The notes under the pieces were generated by a model. The model was not told where the DNA came from. It saw only the letters and a list, made by a program, of their open reading frames with translations, and ran no database searches. Positions 1-6,612 of a stretch of DNA of 64,000 nt are shown here, in pieces. Both the position numbers and the translations under genes were made by a program. The stretch is taken from NCBI RefSeq assembly GCF_002968835.1, contig NZ_PKQK01000001.1:1302001-1366000 (forward strand). Reading direction: 5' to 3'. The number at the start of each line of letters is the position of its first letter. Within the stretch, counting starts at the first letter, position 1. Origin of the DNA: Paenibacillus sp. PCH8. Lineage in GTDB: Bacteria > Bacillota > Bacilli > Paenibacillales > Paenibacillaceae.

Positions 1-63
1 GGAACAGGCGTTTACCTAAACGATCTGCAAGTTAATGCAGATAAAGCTGTAGTGGCTGAGTAA
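1..63 (+). CDS. C-terminal tail of an unidentified protein, cut by the window edge
   Basis: An open frame enters at the left edge and ends with TAA at 61-63, giving 20 residues that finish in DKAVVAE. It must be the end of a longer gene because no start codon or ribosome binding site is inside the window. The tail carries no motif, so the product cannot be named. No terminator hairpin is obvious in the next 200 bases. Confidence 0.5.
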   Translation, partial: GTGVYLNDLQVNADKAVVAE

Positions 64-182
64 TACAATCAAATTAGCAGCTGTAAGGATTGGGGTCCTT
101 TAAGTAGTTTGTTGCTAAAAATCAACATAAAAGCATGAATTCTGTACACTTTGGCATGGGTGTATGGGGTTCATGTTTTTTT

Positions 183-199
183 TGTAACCAAAATATAAA
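183..199 (+). promoter_or_regulatory. Near-match WalR box upstream of the carboxypeptidase-like gene
   Basis: TGTAAC, five bases, then TATAAA. The WalR consensus is two TGTWAH hexamers five bases apart; the first hexamer fits and the second has one mismatch (A for G). It lies about 80 bases before a cell-wall gene, where WalR sites are expected, but a one-mismatch hit in AT-rich DNA can occur by chance. Confidence 0.25.
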
Positions 200-278
200 A
201 AAAATTTAACTTTTTTTCAAAAAAGTGCAGACAAAGTGCCTCCTCACTTCGTCTATATAGGTAAGAGGTGATCATCTT

Positions 279-1169
279 ATGAAAACATGGTGGAAACGAG
301 CGGGTATGCTGCTGGCTCTGCTGGTCATTATATATTTGGGTGTGAAACCGGACATGCTGGTAGGCAAACCGGGGATTAAAGCAGAATCTGCTGTACTAAT
401 GGATATGAACTCCGAACAGGTCCTCATGGATTTCAATGGCTCTGAAGAAATTGCTCCAGCAGGTGTCAGCAAGTTGATGACAGAACTGCTCGTGATGGAG
501 GCCGTGATTAATGGAGATATCGGGTGGGATGATCTTGTTCATGTGAGTCTGTATGCCAGTTCAGTGGGCGGCAGTCAGCTGACTATGAAACAGGGAGAGC
601 AATTCACTGTGCAGGAGTTGTTCCAGGTTGTAGCTGTCTATTCAGCGAATGATGCAGCGGTTGCCCTGGCTGAACATATTAGTGGTACAGAGCAGAAGTT
701 TGTCCAGCAAATGAATCAGAAAGCGAATCAGATTGGCATGTCGGACGGTACACACTTCACGAACTCAACAGGTCTCAGTGAAAAGTTGCTTGGTCCTAAC
801 CGTCCACAGGAAATACAGGGGCAGACCGTAATGACGGCTGTAGATGCATGTAAGCTTGCACGATATCTGCTCAGTAACCATCCCGAGATTCTAAGAGTCT
901 CCAGTCAAGTGCAAGTATCAATGCATCAAAAAGGAATGTACATGAGTAACACCAACTGGATGTTGTCCTCCATTGGTGGACCCTATGCTTACGACGGGAA
1001 TGACGGATTGAAGACGGGGTATGATGAAAATTCCGGGTATCATTTTGTTGGAACAGCAGAACGGGATGGCAAAAGGCTGATTTCAGTGGTATTTGGAACA
1101 GATACGCGTGAAGGACGTTTTATTGAGACACGGAAGCTGTTGAATTATGGATTTTCGGGTTCGAAATAA
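279..1169 (+). CDS. D-alanyl-D-alanine carboxypeptidase family (S11) protein, active-site serine replaced by glycine
   Basis: This 296-residue protein has the fold signature of DacA/DacF-type low-molecular-weight penicillin-binding proteins, which trim the terminal D-Ala from peptidoglycan stem peptides outside the membrane. An N-terminal hydrophobic segment (about 9-21) acts as signal or anchor. The SxN motif is present as S122-A-N124, the KTG motif as K245-T-G247, and the family's FTNSTGL stretch lies at 160-166. The SxxK motif, however, reads G62-V-S-K65: the nucleophilic serine is glycine (codon GGT at 462-464, one base from AGT). If the read is correct the enzyme cannot acylate and may be a non-catalytic peptidoglycan-binding relative. 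The start is supported by AGAGGTG nine bases upstream. The C-terminal extension seen in some DacF proteins is absent. Confidence 0.85.
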   Translation: MKTWWKRAGMLLALLVIIYLGVKPDMLVGKPGIKAESAVLMDMNSEQVLMDFNGSEEIAPAGVSKLMTELLVMEAVINGDIGWDDLVHVSLYASSVGGSQLTMKQGEQFTVQELFQVVAVYSANDAAVALAEHISGTEQKFVQQMNQKANQIGMSDGTHFTNSTGLSEKLLGPNRPQEIQGQTVMTAVDACKLARYLLSNHPEILRVSSQVQVSMHQKGMYMSNTNWMLSSIGGPYAYDGNDGLKTGYDENSGYHFVGTAERDGKRLISVVFGTDTREGRFIETRKLLNYGFSGSK

Positions 1170-1178
1170 AGGGTGATT

Positions 1179-1466
1179 ATGGACATCATCAAGGGTTATG
1201 CTCTCACACTTACGATGGCTTGGACACTACAGCAACTGGGATACATAGAAGGAATGACAGATTGAACGACCCCGATCATTCCTGCGGAAGCAACCATAAT
1301 TCTGCAACGTGTACTTAAACTGGATATGCCTGCATCCCTTACAGGTTTTGCAGATATCTTGCCCGAGAATGAAGCTTCTGTCCCGCAGGTTCTATTGAAC
1401 CTGCGGGCAGCTTTATATTATCGGATCAGAGGTATAATGAACCAGATAATCATATTAATGAATTGA
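1179..1466 (+). pseudogene. Decayed fragment of an SLH-domain protein
   Basis: Reading from ATG 1179 in one frame gives 28 codons (including LQQLGYIEGMTD), an in-frame TGA at 1263-1265, then 66 more codons including AEATIILQRVLKLD and GFADI, up to TGA at 1464. Across the stop this matches the SLH pattern (hydrophobic helix, G-I-x-G, R/P-A-E, LxRxLxL, FxDI). It is the last part of one SLH domain and the start of the next, without signal peptide or other domains. A small readthrough protein is unlikely. The transcript-end hairpin at 1382-1407 lies inside it. The fragment implies that an S-layer-anchored gene was once here. Confidence 0.55.
1382..1407 (+). terminator. Strong hairpin, probable terminator
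   Basis: CCCGCAGGTTC and GAACCTGCGGG form a perfect 11-bp stem around a TATT loop, followed by CAGCTTTATATT. The T run is weak, but the stem is the only termination-like structure between the carboxypeptidase-like gene and the MFS promoter. Confidence 0.55.
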
Positions 1467-1507
1467 CATATCGATTTCTTTTGTTTTAAAATGACCAGTG
1501 AGTCATT
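1463..1507 (+). promoter_or_regulatory. SigmaA-type promoter with overlapping palindromic operator for the MFS gene
   Basis: TTGACA (1463-1468), an 18-base spacer and TAAAAT (1487-1492) make a near-consensus promoter. AATGAC (1490-1495), six bases and GTCATT (1502-1507) form an inverted repeat that starts in the -10 box. The shape (TGAC-N6-GTCA) is typical of TetR-family repressor sites that control multidrug exporters. No TetR gene is next to it, so the regulator would be encoded elsewhere. A second small palindrome, GTACC-N7-GGTAC, lies at about 1536-1552. Confidence 0.6.
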
Positions 1508-1589
1508 ATTATTCAATCCAGTTTAATATATATGTACCATACAACGGTACGATTCTGGAATTACGATCTGATCGGGGAGGGAATATGTG

Positions 1590-3176
1590 ATGCAAAAGCA
1601 AATGAAATGGCCGCTGATCCTGTTTGCCATAGGGGTATTTATGGCTGCGCTGGATAACGGGATTATCACTTCTTCACTGACCACCTTAAATGCATCGTTT
1701 GGTGTGTCACCGACGTGGGGGGCGTGGACGATTACGCTCTACACTCTCGGACTTGCGGTGAGTGTCCCTATTGCAGGCAAGCTGTCGGACCGTTACGGTC
1801 GCAAGAAACTGTTTCTGATCGAAGTGGGGCTGTTCGGGATCGGGTCCCTGCTCGTTGCACTAAGCACATCGTTTACCTTCTTCCTGATTGCTCGTGTCAT
1901 CCAAGCCTTGGGTGGTGGTGGGATATTTATCATTGCCAGCTCATACGTATTAAGCAAGTTCCCAGCGGAGCGTCAAGGTACTGCTCTGGGTCTGCTCGGA
2001 GGTATGAATGGTGTTGCCGCTATTCTGGGACCCAATGTAGGTGCTTTCATACTGGATATCACGGGCAACTGGCATTGGTTGTTCCTGATCAACGTACCGA
2101 TCGCCATTCTGTTGTTCATTGCAGGTATTCGTTTAATCCATGAAGAGCAGGAACTTAATCGTGCAGCAGTGGACTGGAGCGGTATCGCTGTCCTGACGTT
2201 AGGTGTACTTAGTTTAATGTATAGCTTCAGCAATCTGGACGGTGTGAACATGCTTCAAAGCCTGGGATCACCGATGTTCTACGGCTTCTTCTTGGCAGGG
2301 GTGATCATTCTGGTTCTCTTTTACTTTATGGAAAAAAGGCTGGAAGGGTCTGAGCGTGAACCTGTCGTATCAACCAAGCTATTGGGCATTGCGTCCTTCC
2401 GTTGGACGCTACTGATTGCCTTTTTCTCCGGAGCCATCCTGGCCTCGGTGATCTTCATTCCAGGCTTTGTAGAGCAGTATCTCGGCGTATCCAACACAGC
2501 TTCCGGTTACTGGTTCACTCCGCTTGCGTTGGCATCCGGGATTGGGGCGGCTGGCGGTGGCTTCCTCGTTGACCGCAGAGGTCCGATCTGGACGTTATCT
2601 GTAGCTGGACTATTGTCGGCGATCGGTTTCCTGCTATTCCCGCTATGGGTAGAGCATATCTGGCAATTCGTCATTGCGAGTACGCTCGTAGGGATCGGCT
2701 TCGGTATGATGCTTGGTGCCCCGGTTAACGTACTGGTTACGGAACAGGCAGGAGATAACAACAAAGGCATTGCTGTAGCGACGAGCTCGTTATTCCGCCA
2801 GATGGCAATGGCGATTGCGCCTACGATTTTTGCCGGATTCCTGGCCCGTTCATTCTCCAATCTGGGGTCCAACATTCAGACAGGATTCGCTGATCAGGGG
2901 ATTCAGGTGCCACCCGAGATGCTGCAACAATACGCTTCGGGTGGAGGAGCAGGGAGTGATATCTCCAGTCTGACAGAGGGCCTGTCCCAGATCCCTGATG
3001 CGGGTATCCGCGACGTGTTGCTCCAGGCACTGCATCAAACGACAGGTCAGGGTTACAATGGGCTGTTCTGGTCCGCAGTCCTATTCTCTGTTCTGACGCT
3101 GATAGCGGCGCTTATAACAGGACGTCTGCGTCATAAAGAGAAGAGTCATCCTGTGACAAAGGGTTCAACGGATTAA
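1590..3176 (+). CDS. MFS drug:H+ antiporter, DHA2 (EmrB/QacA) type
   Basis: The product is a polytopic membrane transporter of about 528 residues, the usual size of the 14-helix DHA2 family that exports toxic compounds in exchange for protons. Helices start right at the N terminus (LILFAIGVFMAALDNGI). The loop 2-3 signature motif A is GKLSDRYGRKK, and the antiporter motif C region (GxxxGPxxGAFI) reads LGPNVGAFI. A hydrophilic, glycine-rich loop precedes the last helix, and the tail is basic. GTG 1587 also lies in frame, but ATG 1590 sits at a better distance (8 bases) from GGGGAGGG. The gene stands alone behind its own promoter and operator. The substrate cannot be told from sequence. Confidence 0.88.
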   Translation: MQKQMKWPLILFAIGVFMAALDNGIITSSLTTLNASFGVSPTWGAWTITLYTLGLAVSVPIAGKLSDRYGRKKLFLIEVGLFGIGSLLVALSTSFTFFLIARVIQALGGGGIFIIASSYVLSKFPAERQGTALGLLGGMNGVAAILGPNVGAFILDITGNWHWLFLINVPIAILLFIAGIRLIHEEQELNRAAVDWSGIAVLTLGVLSLMYSFSNLDGVNMLQSLGSPMFYGFFLAGVIILVLFYFMEKRLEGSEREPVVSTKLLGIASFRWTLLIAFFSGAILASVIFIPGFVEQYLGVSNTASGYWFTPLALASGIGAAGGGFLVDRRGPIWTLSVAGLLSAIGFLLFPLWVEHIWQFVIASTLVGIGFGMMLGAPVNVLVTEQAGDNNKGIAVATSSLFRQMAMAIAPTIFAGFLARSFSNLGSNIQTGFADQGIQVPPEMLQQYASGGGAGSDISSLTEGLSQIPDAGIRDVLLQALHQTTGQGYNGLFWSAVLFSVLTLIAALITGRLRHKEKSHPVTKGSTD

Positions 3177-3198
3177 GTAGGCGGCATGGTAAATGAAG

Positions 3199-3245
3199 AG
3201 AACAGTGTACCTTTTGTAACCCAAAAAGGAGATGCTGTTCTTTTC
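3199..3245 (+). terminator. Intrinsic terminator after the MFS gene
   Basis: An outer stem GAACAG/CTGTTC and an inner stem CCTTTTG/CAAAAAGG form a two-part hairpin that ends in TTTT. Confidence 0.6.
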
Positions 3246-3419
3246 AATTTAACCGGATTGTAACTTTTCATCATCCCGCAATGATTACAATAGAACGAGC
3301 GTAAGCGGTGTCTTGACTCCAGAGAGAGAAAACTTCAGAGAACACCGAGTCACAAGTCATGACCGACGTTTAATGAGTAGTACAGTAATTCATTTTGATA
3401 GTGAAGAAGGAATCAATGG

Positions 3420-4454
3420 ATGAAGAGCAGAACTAAAGATAAGAAGAAGAAAAGAAGAAAAGGCCTATATATAACGCTCGTATCGCTTGTTGTTTTGTTA
3501 ATCGGAGGTTATTTATTCCGTCAACAGCTGGCTGTAGCGGCATTTGATCTGTTCCTGGCAGGCTCGGTTGAAGAGCAGCTGTCCCGCTCCTATGTACCGC
3601 AGGAAGGCAATAATACCCCGGATCCAGCGGTATATCGCAAGGAGCCTTTTTCTGTGCTGTTACTCGGTTCGGACAAACGCGCTTATGAGAAGACGCGTGG
3701 ACGCTCGGATACCGTCATTTACGCTGTGGTTCGTCCCAAGGAATCCCGAGTATTGTTAGTATCCATTCCACGTGACACTTATGTGCAGATTGTGGGACGG
3801 GATGCGAATAAGGATGGGGAAGATGATTACGACAAGCTGGCGCATGCCTATGCTTTTGGTGGGGAGAATATGTCCATCAATACGGTGGAGAAATTCCTTG
3901 AAGCCGATGTAGGTTACTATGCCACGATCAACTTCGACGGAATCAAAAAAGTCGTCGATGCGCTTGGAGGTGTCAAACTGCCGATTGATGAGGACATTGT
4001 GAACAAAGACCCTAATCATGTGCAATTCACAATTGAAGGCGGTAAGCCAATCTACGATGGGCAGGAAGCACTGTATTATGTGAGGTACCGTGAGGATAGT
4101 GATTTCAATCGTACCAAGCGCCAACAGATTTTCCTGAACGCGATGGCGAATGAGATGCTGAATGTGAATCAAATCGCCAAAATTCCGGAATTGATTCAGA
4201 TCATGGGAGACAGCTTCCAGACGGATATGCGAGCTTCCTTCATTATTGATCTGGCCAAACAGGTGCTTACTCAGGAGAAACCGCAGATTTCAAGCTTCAC
4301 CATTCTGGGTGAGGGGATGCGTAAAGACGGTATTTATTATGGCCGTGCTGACGAGAAAGATGTCCAGTATGCCAAAGAGCTGATTACCAACTGGATGGAT
4401 CAATCAACTCCAGCCAGTGAAGTGATGATCCCTGACCGGCAGATGATTGAATAA
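3420..4454 (+). CDS. LytR-CpsA-Psr (LCP) family cell-wall polymer ligase
   Basis: LCP proteins transfer teichoic acid or other anionic glycopolymers from an undecaprenyl carrier to peptidoglycan on the outer face of the membrane. The 344-residue protein has a very basic N terminus, a single transmembrane helix (about 17-34) and an extracellular LCP domain (about 77-230). The family's charged residues for pyrophosphate and metal are visible: GSDKR with D85, RGRSDT with R95 and D97, and SIPRDTYV with R118 and D119. The lengths of the domain and protein are normal. The ribosome binding site is GAAGGAATC. The gene is monocistronic, with a terminator behind it. Which polymer it transfers is unknown. 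Confidence 0.9.
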   Translation: MKSRTKDKKKKRRKGLYITLVSLVVLLIGGYLFRQQLAVAAFDLFLAGSVEEQLSRSYVPQEGNNTPDPAVYRKEPFSVLLLGSDKRAYEKTRGRSDTVIYAVVRPKESRVLLVSIPRDTYVQIVGRDANKDGEDDYDKLAHAYAFGGENMSINTVEKFLEADVGYYATINFDGIKKVVDALGGVKLPIDEDIVNKDPNHVQFTIEGGKPIYDGQEALYYVRYREDSDFNRTKRQQIFLNAMANEMLNVNQIAKIPELIQIMGDSFQTDMRASFIIDLAKQVLTQEKPQISSFTILGEGMRKDGIYYGRADEKDVQYAKELITNWMDQSTPASEVMIPDRQMIE

Positions 4455-4490
4455 TTAATTCCATACCGATGATTTGTTGTAGACAACGAT

Positions 4491-4525
4491 CAGCAGTACG
4501 TTTATTCGCGGGCTGCTGTTTTTTT
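4491..4525 (+). terminator. Intrinsic terminator after the LCP gene
   Basis: CAGCAG and CTGCTG enclose a 16-base loop and are followed by seven T residues. Confidence 0.75.
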
Positions 4526-4692
4526 CTTTGCAGAGGTTGTTCAAAAGTCTTCTTTTGATTACGAACGAATCATGCCTAGCGGTACCATCAGGATCGAATA
4601 TCCTTTTGGAACATCCTGCGTTCTGAACCGTATAATATAAGTTGAGCGAGATAAGTTGATCGAAGAAATTCACAAGGAGGATACGTAAGGGT

Positions 4693-5118
4693 ATGAACAT
4701 CGCATTTTTTTTGCTACCCAAACAAGAAGTTACGTGCGTGACGTCGGATTCTACGCTGCGGCAAACGTTGGAACGGATGGAGTATCATCGGTTCACGGCG
4801 GTGCCCATTTTGAATAAGGAAGGCAAATATATGGGTACGGTTACCGAAGGCGACTTGCTGTGGTATATGAAGAATGCCGAGGGAAAGATTTCATTTGAAA
4901 ACGCTTCAAAGTTCTTGCTCAAAGACGTTCCACTTCGCCTCGATATTAAGCCCGTATCCATTGACGCCAACATGGAAGATCTGATTAATCTGGCCAAAGT
5001 CCAGAACTTTGTGCCTGTGGTTGATGATATGGAGCGGTTTATTGGTATTGTGAGACGGAGTCAGATTATTGAATATTGCGAGGGTATTGTGGCTAAGGAA
5101 TCAATCAAGGCCAAGTAA
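4693..5118 (+). CDS. CBS-domain pair protein
   Basis: The 141-residue cytosolic protein consists of two CBS domains (about 8-60 and 75-135), the second ending in FVPVVDDMERFIGIVRRSQII. Such stand-alone CBS pairs bind adenine nucleotides (AMP, ATP or c-di-AMP in some cases) and act as energy or signal sensors. Nothing here identifies the ligand or partner. AAGGAGG precedes the ATG, but at an unusually long distance of about 13 bases. The gene lies alone between a terminator and a long untranslated stretch. GdpP, which degrades c-di-AMP, is encoded 2 kb downstream, but a link is only a guess. Confidence 0.85.
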   Translation: MNIAFFLLPKQEVTCVTSDSTLRQTLERMEYHRFTAVPILNKEGKYMGTVTEGDLLWYMKNAEGKISFENASKFLLKDVPLRLDIKPVSIDANMEDLINLAKVQNFVPVVDDMERFIGIVRRSQIIEYCEGIVAKESIKAK

Positions 5119-5250
5119 GATTTCAACGCATTTCATAAATATTGTGACAGTAGGGATAATCACAGCCATCCGGTATCATGTTAAACTTAAAGAAGACTGA
5201 GTAGAGGGTTAGTTCGAAGTTTCTATTAAGATAGATGTGGATTGGATGTA

Positions 5251-5299
5251 CGGAGGACTCCGCATAAGTACCTGACATCAGTTTCGGAGGACTTCTCCG
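5251..5299 (+). other. Two tandem hairpins with GGAGGAC sequence
   Basis: CGGAGGACTCCG (5251-5262) and CGGAGGACTTCTCCG (5285-5299) are two short self-complementary copies 34 bases apart in the 248-base gap between the CBS gene and the MazG-like gene. Neither has a T run, so they do not look like terminators. They lie before the likely promoter of the next gene, so they would be at the 3' end of the CBS transcript. Confidence 0.4.
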
Positions 5300-5312
5300 C
5301 TATTTGGGTAAT

Positions 5313-5340
5313 TTTGCGGGCCCTCTTTTTATGCTATAAT
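5313..5340 (+). promoter_or_regulatory. Likely promoter of the MazG-like/yybS/gdpP group
   Basis: TTTTGC (5313-5318), 16 bases and a perfect TATAAT (5335-5340) lie 26 bases before the first start codon. The -35 box is weak. Confidence 0.5.
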
Positions 5341-5366
5341 CGAGAATAAAGCTTTTTCGGGGGAGA

Positions 5367-5684
5367 GTGACTTTCGCCAATATGCCTAAAGAACTGGATG
5401 TAGCCAAACGTGCTAAAGTGATTGAATGGCTGAAAACCGAAGTACTTGATCAGGTATCCCGATTATTCAAGGCGTTATGGGAAGGCAGTACAACCCGAAT
5501 CGGGGACAGTCTTGCCAGTTTGATCATGAGTAGTTACATATTGGGCCGCAGGCTCGGTATTCCGTTCAAGGATCTGGATGCACTGCTAGTTGAGAAGTTG
5601 AAAAAGCATAAACAGGAAGGTCACCAGCTTGAAGACTGGTACCAGGATATTTCCGCGCTAGAAGATCATATGCGTAAGAGGTGA
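5367..5684 (+). CDS. MazG-like family protein
   Basis: This small helical protein of about 100-105 residues resembles the MazG-like group of all-alpha NTP pyrophosphohydrolase relatives (AKRAKVIEWLKTEVLDQVSRLFKAL, then a helix pair with SLASLIMSSYILGRRLGI). The acidic EExxE/ExxD metal motif of active MazG is not obvious, so catalysis is doubtful. GTG 5367 gives 105 residues but lies only two or three bases from GGGGGAG; ATG 5382 (MPKELD) is farther, about 14 bases. Either start is possible. The stop overlaps the yybS start region, so the gene heads the yybS-gdpP-rplI-dnaB run. Confidence 0.7.
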   Translation: MTFANMPKELDVAKRAKVIEWLKTEVLDQVSRLFKALWEGSTTRIGDSLASLIMSSYILGRRLGIPFKDLDALLVEKLKKHKQEGHQLEDWYQDISALEDHMRKR

Positions 5685-5689
5685 ATTTG

Positions 5690-6601
5690 TTGAAATTTAG
5701 CTTTAAATCAGCTGTTTGGAGCGCAGTCTATCTGCTCCTGTTACTTTCGCTGTTAACTCCTTTATCGGTTCTTGCCATATTTTTTATGATGATTCCGGGA
5801 GTTATTTTGTATGCTTCATTATCACTAAAATCATTTATATGGCATCTCGTGCCAGTGGCCGTTATTCTGGTCATATTCCATCCGATCTACCTGCTACTAT
5901 TGCTCATCTTCACCCTGCCTGCGATTGTTATGGGTTACGCCTATAAAAAACAGAAATCGGCCTTGTTCACGCTAATGGCGGGAAGTGGCGCGATGCTTGC
6001 AGAATATTTATTGTTGCTGTTGGTCGGCAGTGTCATATTCCAATTTGACCTGTCCAGCTATATTGAAGATGTGGTCAGACTGACCATTGAACCGCTCACG
6101 AATTCATCTAATCAGATGATTAACGGGTTCGCATGGACGCCTGAAATGACGGAGGATGTTGCCAAACAGACCCAGCTAATGATTCCGTTTGCGCTGGTTG
6201 TGACATCGATGGTGATGGCGCTGATTACTCACGTTATTGCACGTCCGATTCTGAATGTGATGGGTGTGACGGTATCGAAGCTTCCACCTGCGAGAGAGTG
6301 GCGTATGCCACGTGCGCTGATCTGGTATTATTTCCTCGCACTGTTAATCGAAGTGATCTCCAGACAGAGTGACGGAACGTATTGGGCGATGATTGCCATG
6401 AACCTGTCGCCATTAATCAATCTGGGCTTCATGATTCAAGCGATCGGCTTCTTCTTCTTTCTCTCACATACCAAGAAGTGGAATCCGGTTATACCTTATT
6501 TCCTGGCGGTTGCAGTCTTCTTCATTGGTCCGCTTCGGATTATCGGAATTATCGATCTGGCGTTCCCGCTTCGTGAGGCAATATCGAAATCAAAACGATA
6601 G
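5690..6601 (+). CDS. yybS: YybS family (DUF2232) membrane protein
   Basis: The product is an integral membrane protein of about 303 residues with roughly eight hydrophobic helices and a basic tail. It has the size and position of YybS, which precedes gdpP and rplI in Bacillales; its function is unknown, and a substrate-binding S-component-like fold has been suggested for DUF2232. GTG 5681 lies in frame, but AGAGGTG (5677-5683) is correctly spaced for TTG 5690, giving MKFSFKSAVW. Both starts overlap or abut the preceding stop, which indicates translational coupling. Confidence 0.8.
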   Translation: MKFSFKSAVWSAVYLLLLLSLLTPLSVLAIFFMMIPGVILYASLSLKSFIWHLVPVAVILVIFHPIYLLLLLIFTLPAIVMGYAYKKQKSALFTLMAGSGAMLAEYLLLLLVGSVIFQFDLSSYIEDVVRLTIEPLTNSSNQMINGFAWTPEMTEDVAKQTQLMIPFALVVTSMVMALITHVIARPILNVMGVTVSKLPPAREWRMPRALIWYYFLALLIEVISRQSDGTYWAMIAMNLSPLINLGFMIQAIGFFFFLSHTKKWNPVIPYFLAVAVFFIGPLRIIGIIDLAFPLREAISKSKR

Positions 6602-6612
6602 GGTGATGAGTC

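Noticed and set aside
3258..3291. Promoter TTGTAA/TACAAT before the LCP gene
   Set aside because: The -10 box is good, but the spacing of 22 bases is too long and no better -35 box was found.
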